Positions 11,820 through 22,273 of a stretch of 64,000 nucleotides of DNA are shown in pieces. The position numbers and the translations under genes are program-made. The notes under the pieces are model-generated. The model was not told the origin of the DNA. It saw only the letters and a program-made list of their open reading frames with translations, and did no database searches. This stretch comes from Antitrichia curtipendula (lineage: Eukaryota > Streptophyta > Bryopsida > Hypnales > Leucodontaceae): the NCBI GenBank assembly GCA_951230915.1, contig OX579637.1:24056001-24120000 (forward strand). Reading direction: 5' to 3'. How positions within the stretch are numbered: position 1 is the stretch's first letter; every line of letters begins with the position of its first letter.

Positions 11820-13145
11820 TTGTGAGATAGTCCTGTAGATATATGAGAATGAGCTTGGCCAGAAGCTATCTACGGTCTGATCAAATTTAATTCGCAGAAA
11901 TTGGACCGACTGTTAGTTCATTTGCTTGCTTGTTTTTTAACAATTGTGTGTCGACCTGGGCTTGATTCACTTGCTCCAAGTCACGATCCAGAGTTGCAAC
12001 GACCAGCCAGACATTGCAGGACAGCTGCGGCGTTCAGATTCGCCGCTCTCGTCGGCACCGATGGGAGAATGGAAATCTGTTTCTTCAGCTGTTTCTTGAA
12101 CGACTTGATTAGGTTTTAATAATCAAATTTGGATTTCTGTTTTTTATTAATGCAGTTCAACGAGTCTTGTGAGAATATCCGGTAGGGGGAGAAACATGAT
12201 CGCGGCAAGAAGCTAGTTGCGATCTGGTCACATGTAATTTGTAGTTGGGTCCGCTGAAACTGAACCGGTCGTTGAATTATTTTCATACTTCTTCTGTCGA
12301 CTGTAAGTCAACCTGGGATTAATTGAGCTGCTCGGGTGCAAAGCCAGTTACGGAATGAGGAGGCAGGTGTTGGAGGCCAGCTGCGAAATATTTTTTTTTA
12401 GCTCCTGTCGGCACCGACGGTAGAATGGACGTTTCGGTTTCCAGCTGATCCTTGAGCGACTGGAACTGTCCTACGACTAGGCAATATATTTCAGATCTAG
12501 ATTCTGGTTTGTTATTGCAGAGATTCAACTTGGATTGTGAGATCTTTCGGTAGATGTACAAACATGCGCCCGAGCAAAAGCTAGCATTGATCTGATTAGG
12601 ATCTAGTTCGTAGCCCAGTCCGTATCGGCCTGTCAGTACTTTTTCTTGCTTGATTCATCGATTGTGGGTCGATTTCGGATTAAGTGTGCTCCTCCGAGTT
12701 CAAAGCCAGTTAAGGAAATTTGAGCCAGATGTTGCAGGCCAGCTGCGACTTAGAGAAATGCGAATGTCGGCGGCGCCGACGGTAGTTAGGAAATACATCT
12801 CTACAACTGTTCCATGAATGACTAAGGCAATGCTGCGATTTAAGATTAGGATTTCAAATTCAGATTTAGATTATGACGTTCTAAACATTAAAACAAATTT
12901 GAGCAATTCATTATTTGTCCTGACTCCTAAGGTGTGGTTATATTTTTGGTGTGGCTCCAAATCCTGGTTCGATTAATGAATTTGAATTCTTCTTCTGGTC
13001 CAAGTAGTAAATTTCAACCTTCACTAAATTATGCAGTCTAACAGATGAAGGAGTCGATCTAGGAATCAAATATAAAATGCGAGACTATTTTGTCAAATTC
13101 CAGCTGCGGTGTCCTAGAGTATATGATCCCGTCGGCACTGACGAA
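11820..13145 (+). repeat. Degenerate ~355-bp tandem repeats with GTCGGCACCGAC palindromes
   Basis: Related blocks recur at about 11876, 12223 and 12591 (TCTGRTYA anchor; spacings 347 and 368). Each is followed by CGA-TTGTGGGTCGA-like text, CCAGNTGC blocks and a palindrome: 12051-12062, 12407-12420, 12766-12782, and a fourth at 13128-13143. A fifth, perfect palindrome (CCGTCGGCACCGACGG) stands alone at 10424-10439. Copies differ substantially, so the array is old or under constraint only at the palindrome. Confidence 0.6.
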
Positions 13146-13707
13146 GCGAAAAATCTTTTAATGTTGCAGCTGGTGTAGATCAGGTTAAAGGATTTTCTAG
13201 TTTGCGGTTTGTCCACTTTATTGGATGATGTGGAATTTTGTCCAGTGATGCCCTAAATGTTTTGTATATCCTTGGTGGATGTGTTCGATTTAGAGTTTTG
13301 TAACTTGGTCCCAATCATTGAAGTATCAAGTTTCTCTTAAGATTTTTGGTGTTCCAGTACATGATGTTGGTGGCTTACAATGTTTTTTTATAAGGGTGAT
13401 TTACTTTGTAGGTTGCTGGACAGGAATGATTCAGTGGAATTTATCAAATGCACTGAACTTAGTGTTTCTACTTGATTCGACGGAAGCTAGTTCACGTTAG
13501 GTATTGTTGGAAGTGTATTTCTTAGCTTGCATGGGTCCTTGATTTCTTCTTGATAAACATTTTCAACCATTGAAATGTTGAATCAAGTGAAATTATTATA
13601 TTATATGAATGATGATGTTATGATTGATTTTGTTTATTTATTCATCTAATGGATATGATTTTCGTGTTTGGTTCCAGGATTTTCAGAATCAGGTACGTCC
13701 AAGAGCC

Positions 13708-16700
13708 ATGGAAGAGACAGTTAGAGTATTGCGTTCTCAAGTGGTGACTGCAATTGGAGACCCTTCCATCAACCAGGTCCATAACACATCTCTCTGTGTA
13801 TACTAAGAAATGATTACATCTTGTGTTTGTTTGATGTTTTCATTTCTAAATTTTTTTGGCTACTTTTGTTACAGGGTCCTACAGTAATGGAAGATGACAT
13901 TTCTGAAGCTCCAGAAGAAATGCAAGAAATTGATTCTGATTCCGATATGGCTGATAAATGTAAGGGTGGTGAAGATGAGTTTCGTTTCATGACGAAGGTG
14001 AACTCCATCGACTGTATTCAAGACATGAGAATCTCACCAAAGGAAGAATCACGATTCTTCATTCTGCTTTGTCGTATGATTTCGATGCCTATTGTTTGCC
14101 CATCCTTAGACTTTGATATCAAGAGATTAGAGGTTGCATTCACTCACGGTTATAGACCTGGATCAAGTGCTTTTTATGTTTCAGTTTGTGACGAGAAAGG
14201 GAAAATACACACAATGTCAACTGACGAGAAAGATCAAATGAGTCCACTCTGGAAATTAGAGAGTGATCGCTTTGATGCAAAGCTCCAACAGAACGAGCAC
14301 CTTCGTCACTTGGTTGGAAGGATGTTCTTTATCTGTGATGGAAATCATAGATTTTAGGCTTGGACTGCCTTTATTGACAGATTACATAGGGAAGATCCAG
14401 TCTGGCATTACTCTGTTGATAGTATTGTCTTAGATCCATCTGGCAAAACGGCTCTCCTATTACACGCAATGCACGACATAAACAAGTAAGTTTGTTTTCT
14501 TGTACCAGTTTGTCAATGTCATTGTCATCTTTTCTTGCTAATGTTTTAAATTGTAATCCAAATGCACAGTATTTATTCAAATGTTACACTAACGATATTT
14601 TTACCTAATGTTTTAAATTGTAATCCAGATCCACAGAAAACAATCATGTGAAGACAAATCTTGTTCATACCTTGCATAGGATTCGTGTTACTGGAACCCA
14701 ATCTTTGGAGGCATTCAAAGATATACTTCCTGAGTGGGAATTTACAAAATGCCAAAAGAGTCCAGCAGGGGGGAAAACTTGGTACCCTTTGACTACGGAG
14801 GTGTTCATTTCATTGATTTGGCGGGTGAGTCTTATATCATATTTTCCTATTTTCTAAAGCAGTGATACAAAATTCACTTACTTCTTATGGTAATATAAAG
14901 TTTTTTTTCTAATATCCATAAATGCTTTATGTGCAGCAAGAAATTGCTGATGCCGCCGATGAAGCTGCACTAAAATTGTCAGAGGAAGAACCAACATTAC
15001 AAAGAACTGACCAGGAAATCACAACAGCTATGCTAGCAGCCACTAAATTGAAGACTAATAGCTATAAAGGGCAATTTTCAAAATTGCTAACAGTTTCACA
15101 TCCTGCCCTTGGTGATGATTTCTTGGACGAGGTATACTTATTTCTTTCAAACCCATTGTCTTTTTGCTCAATTTTGTTGGTACATTATATATAAACTAAT
15201 ATGGACATTTTATTTTATATTAATTTTGAATTCTATTGTGAAGGTCACTTTGCATTGGAGCAGGAATTCAAAACCTGAAATGACATTGGACAAACTCCAA
15301 CTTCTTGCAACATCCGTTGGTCCAGCTTCATTTAAAGTCAAATGTTTACGTTGGTGGAATTCCGGAGCATGAACAAGACAAGCTGCCCATTTTCCAAGCA
15401 AACCTTTCTCAGATAAGGATTTCGAATCTTGGTTGAATAAGGCCTGCTTTTGGGCATCTGTAAGTGTCCTTCGTCACTATACTTTCTTAATCTATATTTT
15501 TTTCAATTCTCTGAAATGATACATAATGATGACTTTGAATTCAATTTTTTTTCTTGTTATCTTTTATAATATATTTTTACTATGAGTGCAGCTTGAAGAA
15601 GAATTTATCTTGGAATATGAGAGGATGCAAAAAGAAGAAGGCCTTATTGTGGAAGTGAATCCTAGCAATATTCCATTGTCTCCTGCCGAATTTGTGGAGT
15701 ATTGGCGAATTCGCGTTTGGGTGCACGGTTTCTTGTCTTTGTTTCGTGGCAAAGATGCATATTCAAGAACTAAGGCATTCAATTCTTACACCTATACTTC
15801 TCAAATTGTGAAACGGGTGCTTTACAGGTATAACTATTCTATACACGTTCTCTGCGATGATTAAACTACAAATTTTCAGTTTTTCTTCATCTTCTTTTGC
15901 TCATTTCATGTATTAAACATTTTCAGGTATATCATGTTCGAATTGTTGCCCAAAGGTGCTGTACAATGGACTGAACTTCCTGGATTCATTACATCATGGG
16001 TTGACAAGACATGTATCGATTAATGTATGTATTCGACGGGTTTGATTCGATCTTGGGGTGTATTGCATTTAAAATCTGGTGGTTGGTATATGGAGTGTGG
16101 TGGTGGATTTTGTCCGACTGATGAAGAAACCATGAAGAATGCCATTGACCGAGCAGAAAAAGGGTTAGGTGGCTTTGATCAGCCGACTCTTAGTATTGAT
16201 CAAACTATTGTTGAGCATGATAGTGCCATTGATCTTTCCCGCATGAACGACAGAGACAAAGCAAAGGCGGTGAAACAAATGAAACGAGCTGCTGATAAGG
16301 CTGAAGCTTGGAAGTTAATAGAGGAGCAAAAAAAGGCGGAGAAAGTTTCAAAAGTAGGCTTACTGGCTAATGTGAAGGCCATGGGTGCAGAGGCTGTAGC
16401 AACGATTAAGGCTACTGGTAAAGTACCGAGGAACTTACAAGGTATTGGTACGTTGGGCGTTGAATGCACCCAAACATCTTCTGCTTCGCCATCTCAAGTT
16501 CTTCGAAAGCGAGACTCCTCTTTTATTGACCTTACTGTTTCTAGACTTTTTTTAGGCCATATGCCAATTTCAGTACCAGATAATTTAGACCCTGCTGAAA
16601 CGGATGCCTTCATCTTCAATGGCTCCCTCCACTCGCTTTTAGGCTACCGTGTTAAACATGGGTCTTTTCCTTCCGGTTGGACAGATTTTCAGGCCTTCCT

Positions 16701-18253
16701 CGAGAAGGTAAGATTGAATTTTCTTCTTGCATTTGTAATCATTAGTTTGAATGTGATGTATTTTTTTTTTTTTCATTTTTTTTTTCTCATTTCTTTTTTT
16801 TGTTTTTTTGTTTTTCATTTTTTTCTAGTGATGTCACTTTTGCAGCACAAGGCAGATAAGAAAAGAACATTCAAAGGTGTTGTTTCTCAATCTCGAGCTA
16901 TTGATCTCATGATCATAGACATTCCCGAGGGATTGTCCGTTCCAGGAGTGTCTTCTCCACCTCTACTTATTCCACCATAGAACAAGATTCCTGATGACTT
17001 TCTGAAATCCACATTCGATTTTGCCAATAGTCACTTGCCTGACAACGGAGCCTTACTTATTTTTCATCCCGATGCAGTCCAAGTGAAAATTCAATTGAAG
17101 AGTTTTTGTCGAGCATTTCACTTTAAAGTTTATCGAAAATGGATTGGAATCAACGGTCTACATTTAACCAGCGCTCGAGACTCATCACAAATGGCACTCT
17201 ACCTTGTTTTTCAATAGTAGTTTTATTTTGAGCTCTTCTATTATTTGAATTTAAATTCTTTTTGGTATATTGCTAATTTTTGTAAGTGTGTGGGTTCATT
17301 TTATATAGACACTATGTTTTGGCATTCAACTACTTGTGAGGAACTTTCCAAACGTTCCACCTTCTTGTTTCAAGGTGCAGTTGGTACCTGGATTAGATAC
17401 CGCTGGAATTCATGTTGATTTGGATGATGTGCTTCACAACGGTGTCACTAAAGATTCACAACTTCTAAATGGCAATATTCCTTGGCGTGGCCCTCGTGAA
17501 AAAGACCCTGGATTTCTACAGATTCTCATAGAATCTTTTTCAATACCCGGAGATATGGTGTTTGATTGTTCAGCCGCTACAGGTTTGTAAATTTATTGTA
17601 TAGTGCATTTATGTTTAATTCATATATGTTGAAGTCATTGATTTTCTGATTTTTAATTTATTCCTGAATTTCTTCTGTTACAGGTTCTAGTATCCATGCT
17701 TGTCGGAGGGCTGGCCGACACATAGTGGCCTTTGAAGAAGATGCATTGATTTTCAATGCTCTCTTACAACCACTTATCATTGAGAAATCCAGTCCGATTT
17801 CGAAGAAGCAACGATTAGAGGAAGAACTCAGTAGCTCAAATGAAGATGACGAATCAGATTCCGAAGTACCAGAAATTGAAGCTACGAATTTATTCTGTAC
17901 GTAAGTCTTTGCAGTATTTGAATATGGAATTTTTCTATTTGATTTCATCACAAACACTTGTTCATTTTGTAATATTTCAATTTACTAATACTCTTCACAT
18001 TTTGTTATGACGCAGCTCAAGGATGACTCCATCTCCTACAAAGACCTCTATTCTTCAACCTCTTTGGAAGGAGATAATGACTAGCCCCCCTAGACCTTTT
18101 GTATTACCAGTTTATGCTCGTAATATAGCAAAAGATTTTGTGAGGGCACCTCCTAGTACACCTAAGTCTCGTATTTTTTGTAGAGATCGAAGAGTTCTAC
18201 AGTTTATAGATGATGCAGCAGATTGTGACAATGAGTATGATTGTGACTTGTGA
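13708..18253 (+). pseudogene. ParB-like / beta-class DNA amino-methyltransferase-like gene, 11 exons, four nonsense codons
   Basis: Exons: 13708-13776, 13875-14485, 14629-14824, 14937-15131, 15244-15459, 15592-15827, 15927-16707, 16846 to about 17205, 17309-17582, 17684-17900, 18016-18253. The joined frame is about 1130 codons with no frameshift but with stops at 14355 (TAG), 15370 (TGA), 16021 (TAA) and 16978 (TAG). The donor of exon 8 is uncertain because two TAGs follow at 17215-17220. A ParB/sulfiredoxin-fold motif, FFICDGNHR, lies at 14328-14351. A motif IV-like IDLMIIDIPEG (16900-16932) follows a coiled-coil-rich middle. Motif X/I then appears as PGDMVFDCSAATG (17546-17582, 17684), followed by RRAGRHIVAFEED. 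The order IV then I is that of beta-class N4-cytosine/N6-adenine methyltransferases. Catalytic DPPY is replaced by DIPE. It could be a decayed copy of an active family or a non-catalytic reader. Confidence 0.7.
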
Positions 18254-19079
18254 GTAGTTCAGACATTGCAGGTACTCCAGATGCTTCTCTGTATTCATTT
18301 TCAAACCTTCATTTGATCGGTGAGACTAAAAGGGCCACCGTTTTTTATGTTTTCATTTCTCTTTATCAAGTTCAATCACACAAGTTCAATTGAATTTTTG
18401 GGTTATAAAAGTTTATAATGTATTGAACTAGTTTTGCATTATCGAAATCCAAAAATGTTGTTTATTATTTAAATTTTAAATTTTAAATGGCACTCTCATA
18501 TTCAATGGAAAGTTTTGGGAAATCTAGCCAAACTGTGGAAATAACTTGATGTTATTATTTTTTGGAAGTCATTTTAAAATTATACCATTACCACATTTTG
18601 TACAATATATTTGATGTTTACATGGTGAAATTTTCTTCTTCACTATTAGCATAGTAAAACAAATCTAAAAATAAAAGTATTATCTATTCATTTCCTTTAA
18701 CTCTTGATCTCCAAGAAGATTTATGTAATCCAAATGTAGTGTAATTAGCTTGTTAATTAATTTTTAATCATTTCTCAAAATGATCACCAAGTTGAAATTC
18801 CAACATTGCAAATCTCTATTTATTTACACGTATAATGCATAAATAGGTTGCTATGAAAATTGTTTGATATTATTATGTCTAGTACATGTTCAAACCCAAA
18901 ATATTGACATAAAATTAAATGTCCAGTTTGTATTAATGAAATTTAGTTCACATGAATTAATCCCTAAAACCCTTACCCCAATCACCTTCAATTTTCTACA
19001 CGGTCTTAGGTCTTCAATTGCACACGGTAATAGATTTCTTTTTAATAAACTTCAAATCTTCTCAGAAATTCATTTGTAA
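18254..19079. other. 3' flank of the ParB-methyltransferase gene, no gene seen
   Basis: AT-rich DNA from the stop codon to the right terminal repeat of the candidate MULE. No ORF or RNA gene was recognised. Confidence 0.5.
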
Positions 19080-19133
19080 TCCACGCTCTACGCTCTAGGC
19101 TCTAGGCTCTAGGTTCATGCGACAGTGTTCCCC
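19080..19133 (-). repeat. Right terminal repeat of the candidate MULE with GCTCTAG heptamers
   Basis: Reading inwards on the minus strand, the end starts GGGGAACACTGTCGCATGAA. It continues through about three CTAGAGC heptamers and ends with AGCGTAGAGCGTGGA, the inverted match to 2731-2745. The direct repeat CACTTGGTCC follows at 19134-19143. Confidence 0.55.
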
Positions 19134-19224
19134 CACTTGGTCCTGGATTTTTTTTATGTACCCTAAGCCTCCCTTCTTCAATTTTGTTGGAGATGTTGTC
19201 AACTTTTCAAAGTCTTCATATTCT

Positions 19225-19530
19225 TCAAAAGTTAGATTTGATGTCTTCAAATTTTGTGAATGAAATCACTAGCACTATGTCTTTTGTGTTCTTATCTTGG
19301 ATGGCTACTTTATTCTTGTGTAGCATTAGATAATCCCTTGAAATCTCATCCATCACCATTCCATCTAAAGCAATATCTTCTAAATTGTGAGTTTGTGAAA
19401 TTATAACACATTCATTATCTTCATGTGGACCTATTTTTTCAAACGTTTTCTTCAAAGATTTGTTGTATCGTGCTTTTGCATGAGCTTTGTTCTTCATGGT
19501 CATATTACCTTTCCCTCTCTTTCCCCTCAT
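19225..19530 (-). CDS. Short basic hypothetical ORF next to the MULE (101 aa)
   Basis: It begins MRGKRGKGNMTMKNKAHAKARYNKS and is rich in Lys near the N-terminus, becoming acidic later. The composition is protein-like, but I recognise no family. It lies just outside the right edge of the candidate MULE and could be the first exon of a gene interrupted by the insertion. Confidence 0.25.
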   Translation of the reverse strand: MRGKRGKGNMTMKNKAHAKARYNKSLKKTFEKIGPHEDNECVIISQTHNLEDIALDGMVMDEISRDYLMLHKNKVAIQDKNTKDIVLVISFTKFEDIKSNF

Positions 19531-22273
19531 GATTGTACATATTCTATAGTTTTATAGAAATAATTCAAATAATTCAAAATTTTTAACAAATAATAATTGT
19601 AAATATATCCATTGTGGTGAATGCAAATAATATTTCATATGGCTTTTGCTACTCTATTTAAACACTTATATTTAAAAGTGAAAGCAACCTTTTACATTAG
19701 AATTCATTTATTCTTTTGAAATGTAAAATATACCTTTAATTTACATGATTGGAGGTCTTTCACTTCTTTGAAAAGTAAAAGGATTCATTCACAATAGACT
19801 TCTTTCATTTTTCAAAAGTAAAACAAACCTCTTACATTAGAGTTCTAGCTTTCACTGACCATCTAGATTGTCAAATTTCACTAAACTTGCTATAATTAAG
19901 ACTGCTTCCAAAATATACTACTTCCAAACTCTCAGATGAATCATGTACATGCCATATATAAAATCCGAGCCAATTATAAAAAAAATCAAAATTTTTAAAA
20001 CTCCCTAAATCTAATTTTCAAAATTCTCACTATGTTTTTTATTACAATCCTAATGAATTACTTTTAGGCCCTACATCCAAAAATAATAAAGGGATTCAAA
20101 ATAAAATATTCATCATTTACTTTGTGCACATTACACACACGTGCATACACACACACAAAAATAAAATAAAATAAAATAATATATTTGAGAAATCATTGAA
20201 CCTAAAATTTGAAAGTACCATGGAATCCTACTCTACAATCCTAAACTATTATTCGTGCGGTGAGCAAACTCAAAACCTTCAATGCTAGCAATTCACCATA
20301 AGCTCCATCGCAACCCACAACACGCTTCGCTACCACCCATAAAGAAACAAGGACACCGGTTTGAACAAACCCACAAGTGACAAACACAAGAAAATCACAC
20401 ACAAGTGAGACGCATACGCAGGTGAAAAAATGCAAAGACGACCACGCTTACAAGAAAAACAACTTTGCAAAGAATGAAAGTCGGTACGCACAATGGAAGG
20501 TTTTAGATTTAGCGAGACAATTGGCTTCCATGGTTGTAGGTTTCAACACGGTTGTAGGCTCAAGCACAGTTATAGAATCGGGCAAAATTAACCTTTAACA
20601 ATGGGCTTATAATTGTAGAAATCATTTCATTAGATGTTGTGTGAATTGTTGGATTAAAATAATGCAAAAGCATTTCTTAGAAGACAAACTAATGTAGATG
20701 ATCTTCCCTTTCTACTTAAAATTTGGAGGATAATTTTTTCTACTTTTGTCCTACATGAAAAGATTATTTGTCATTCATCAATCAAAAATCGTCTTCTGCA
20801 GCGTTTATGGATTAAACTTTAAACAATAAGCCACTCACTGTAAAAATCATTTGTTATGTCACTATTTTTGTTGTTGGAACAACAAAAAATGCAAAAAACT
20901 CATTAGAAGATCTTCGCTTTTTGCATAAAATTTAGAAGATGAATAATTGTACTTCTGTCTTGCATGGAGAGATTCTTTGTCATTCATCTGCTAAAAAACA
21001 TCCTATGCGTCATTAAAGGTTAAAGTGTTCTTTTCTAAAATTTGCACCCTCTTTATCAAAACTAGTAGTCCCCTTGGTACAAATGCACTATTTTTACAAA
21101 CAATATTTTTTACCCTAAATAAGAGCGCAATCAAATTTTACAACATTTCGACACCAACATGTACCAAAATCGGCGATGGCAATAATTTAAAATAAATTTA
21201 CAAGATTTACGGTGGATTGAGAAAGTACCAGTAGTCCAAATGAAGTTGTGGCAACCTAGAAAACAAGATATAAGTTTGTTCATATGATGTAGATTTAGAA
21301 GTGTAGCCACTGATCTAGATTGATGAATATTATTTTATTTTAACAAGATTTATTTTTCTTTAAGTTCAAAATTTCAATTTCTAAATATGGTGGTTTATAA
21401 AGATATTGATTACTTCTTTATTCAAGTCATTTTTTAAGGTCATTTTTTGAACTTAACAAAGTTTGTTTTTAAGATCAAACATACTTATACTCTTTAAACT
21501 TCAGAATATTTAAAAAAGAAAGGTGTGCAAAATTTATATTGCACAAATGTAAGCAAAGACTTGACAAATATTTAGATGCGGATGAAAAATGAAGATTTCA
21601 TGAATTTAAGAGATGTTTGCATTCATCCATTGTTCAAAATTTGAAGGTCTCATTGTATAGGGATTAAATTGTGCCACTTTTATGAAGTTAGAAGTTAGAA
21701 GTTAGATTTAGAAGTAAGGGATTTACCTTTAGCATAATCTTTTTGTTTCTATGAGATAAAAGGGGATTTAATACTAGAGTTATAGATTAATAAAACATCT
21801 GAGTTAGGTAAAATGGTTAATGGTAGAAATTAACCTTTCCAACCTAACCGGAATCCAAAAGGACCAACCTAGACAGACAACGGACTTTTCCATGTATCGA
21901 AAACGAAATCAGAAGTCAATTACACACTAATGGATACTATTTAAAATCGAACGAAAAAAAAGGATAAATAGAAAAATCTGCATAATAGCTGCAACAGTCA
22001 AATCAACGACTACGGAACCGGATTCTAGGGAAGGTGAATTGGGATTATTCCACTCACCTCATTCAGTTTGTATCTTGATTTTCTCGGAGCTAAGGGGCTG
22101 TGTGTTGGTGTGAGTGATTTGGCAAGAGAAGTTGTAGCGTTTAGAATTTCCGGTTTCCTTAGTACACAGCTGCAAGAAGAAGAGGATAGTAGAATCTGGA
22201 TACTTAAAATCGGATCTCTGTCTTGGTGTGGGAAATTTTAGTTGTGTAGTCTTCTCTTAGAGAGTGAGGAAAG
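19531..22273. other. AT-rich stretch, no gene seen
   Basis: Low-complexity tracts include a CACACAC run near 20148 and AAATA repeats near 20160. From about 21840 the base composition changes (CCGGAT-type words appear), which probably marks the start of the retroelement-like unit whose gene opens at 22274. Confidence 0.45.

Larger units (their letters stand above)
9169..13707 (+). promoter_or_regulatory. Long repeat-rich leader upstream of the ParB-methyltransferase gene
   Basis: About 4.5 kb, higher in GC than the flanks, without a convincing ORF. It holds degenerate tandem repeats of roughly 350-370 bp, several GTCGGCACCGAC-type palindromes, short tandem arrays, and a Gly/Arg-poor set of chance ORFs. 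Its position directly 5' of the plus-strand gene suggests a promoter or 5' leader, possibly with untranslated exons. No TATA box or start site could be assigned with confidence. Confidence 0.4.
2713..19133. mobile_element. Candidate 16.4-kb Mutator-like element carrying a transposase and a ParB-methyltransferase gene
   Basis: The ten bases CACTTGGTCC occur at 2703-2712 and again in the same orientation at 19134-19143, directly outside the proposed ends. That size suits a MULE target-site duplication. Just inside, AGCGTAGAGCGTGGA (2731-2745) is inverted at 19080-19094, and the match runs through two mismatches to ACA. Between them lie an intact MULE transposase (minus, 3511-7061), two small ORFs, a repeat-rich leader and an 11-exon ParB-like/methyltransferase-like gene (plus, 13708-18253). 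The outermost 20-30 bases of the two ends align poorly. Chance alone would seldom give a flush 10-bp repeat plus the inverted match, but an empty-site comparison is needed to prove the boundary. Confidence 0.55.
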
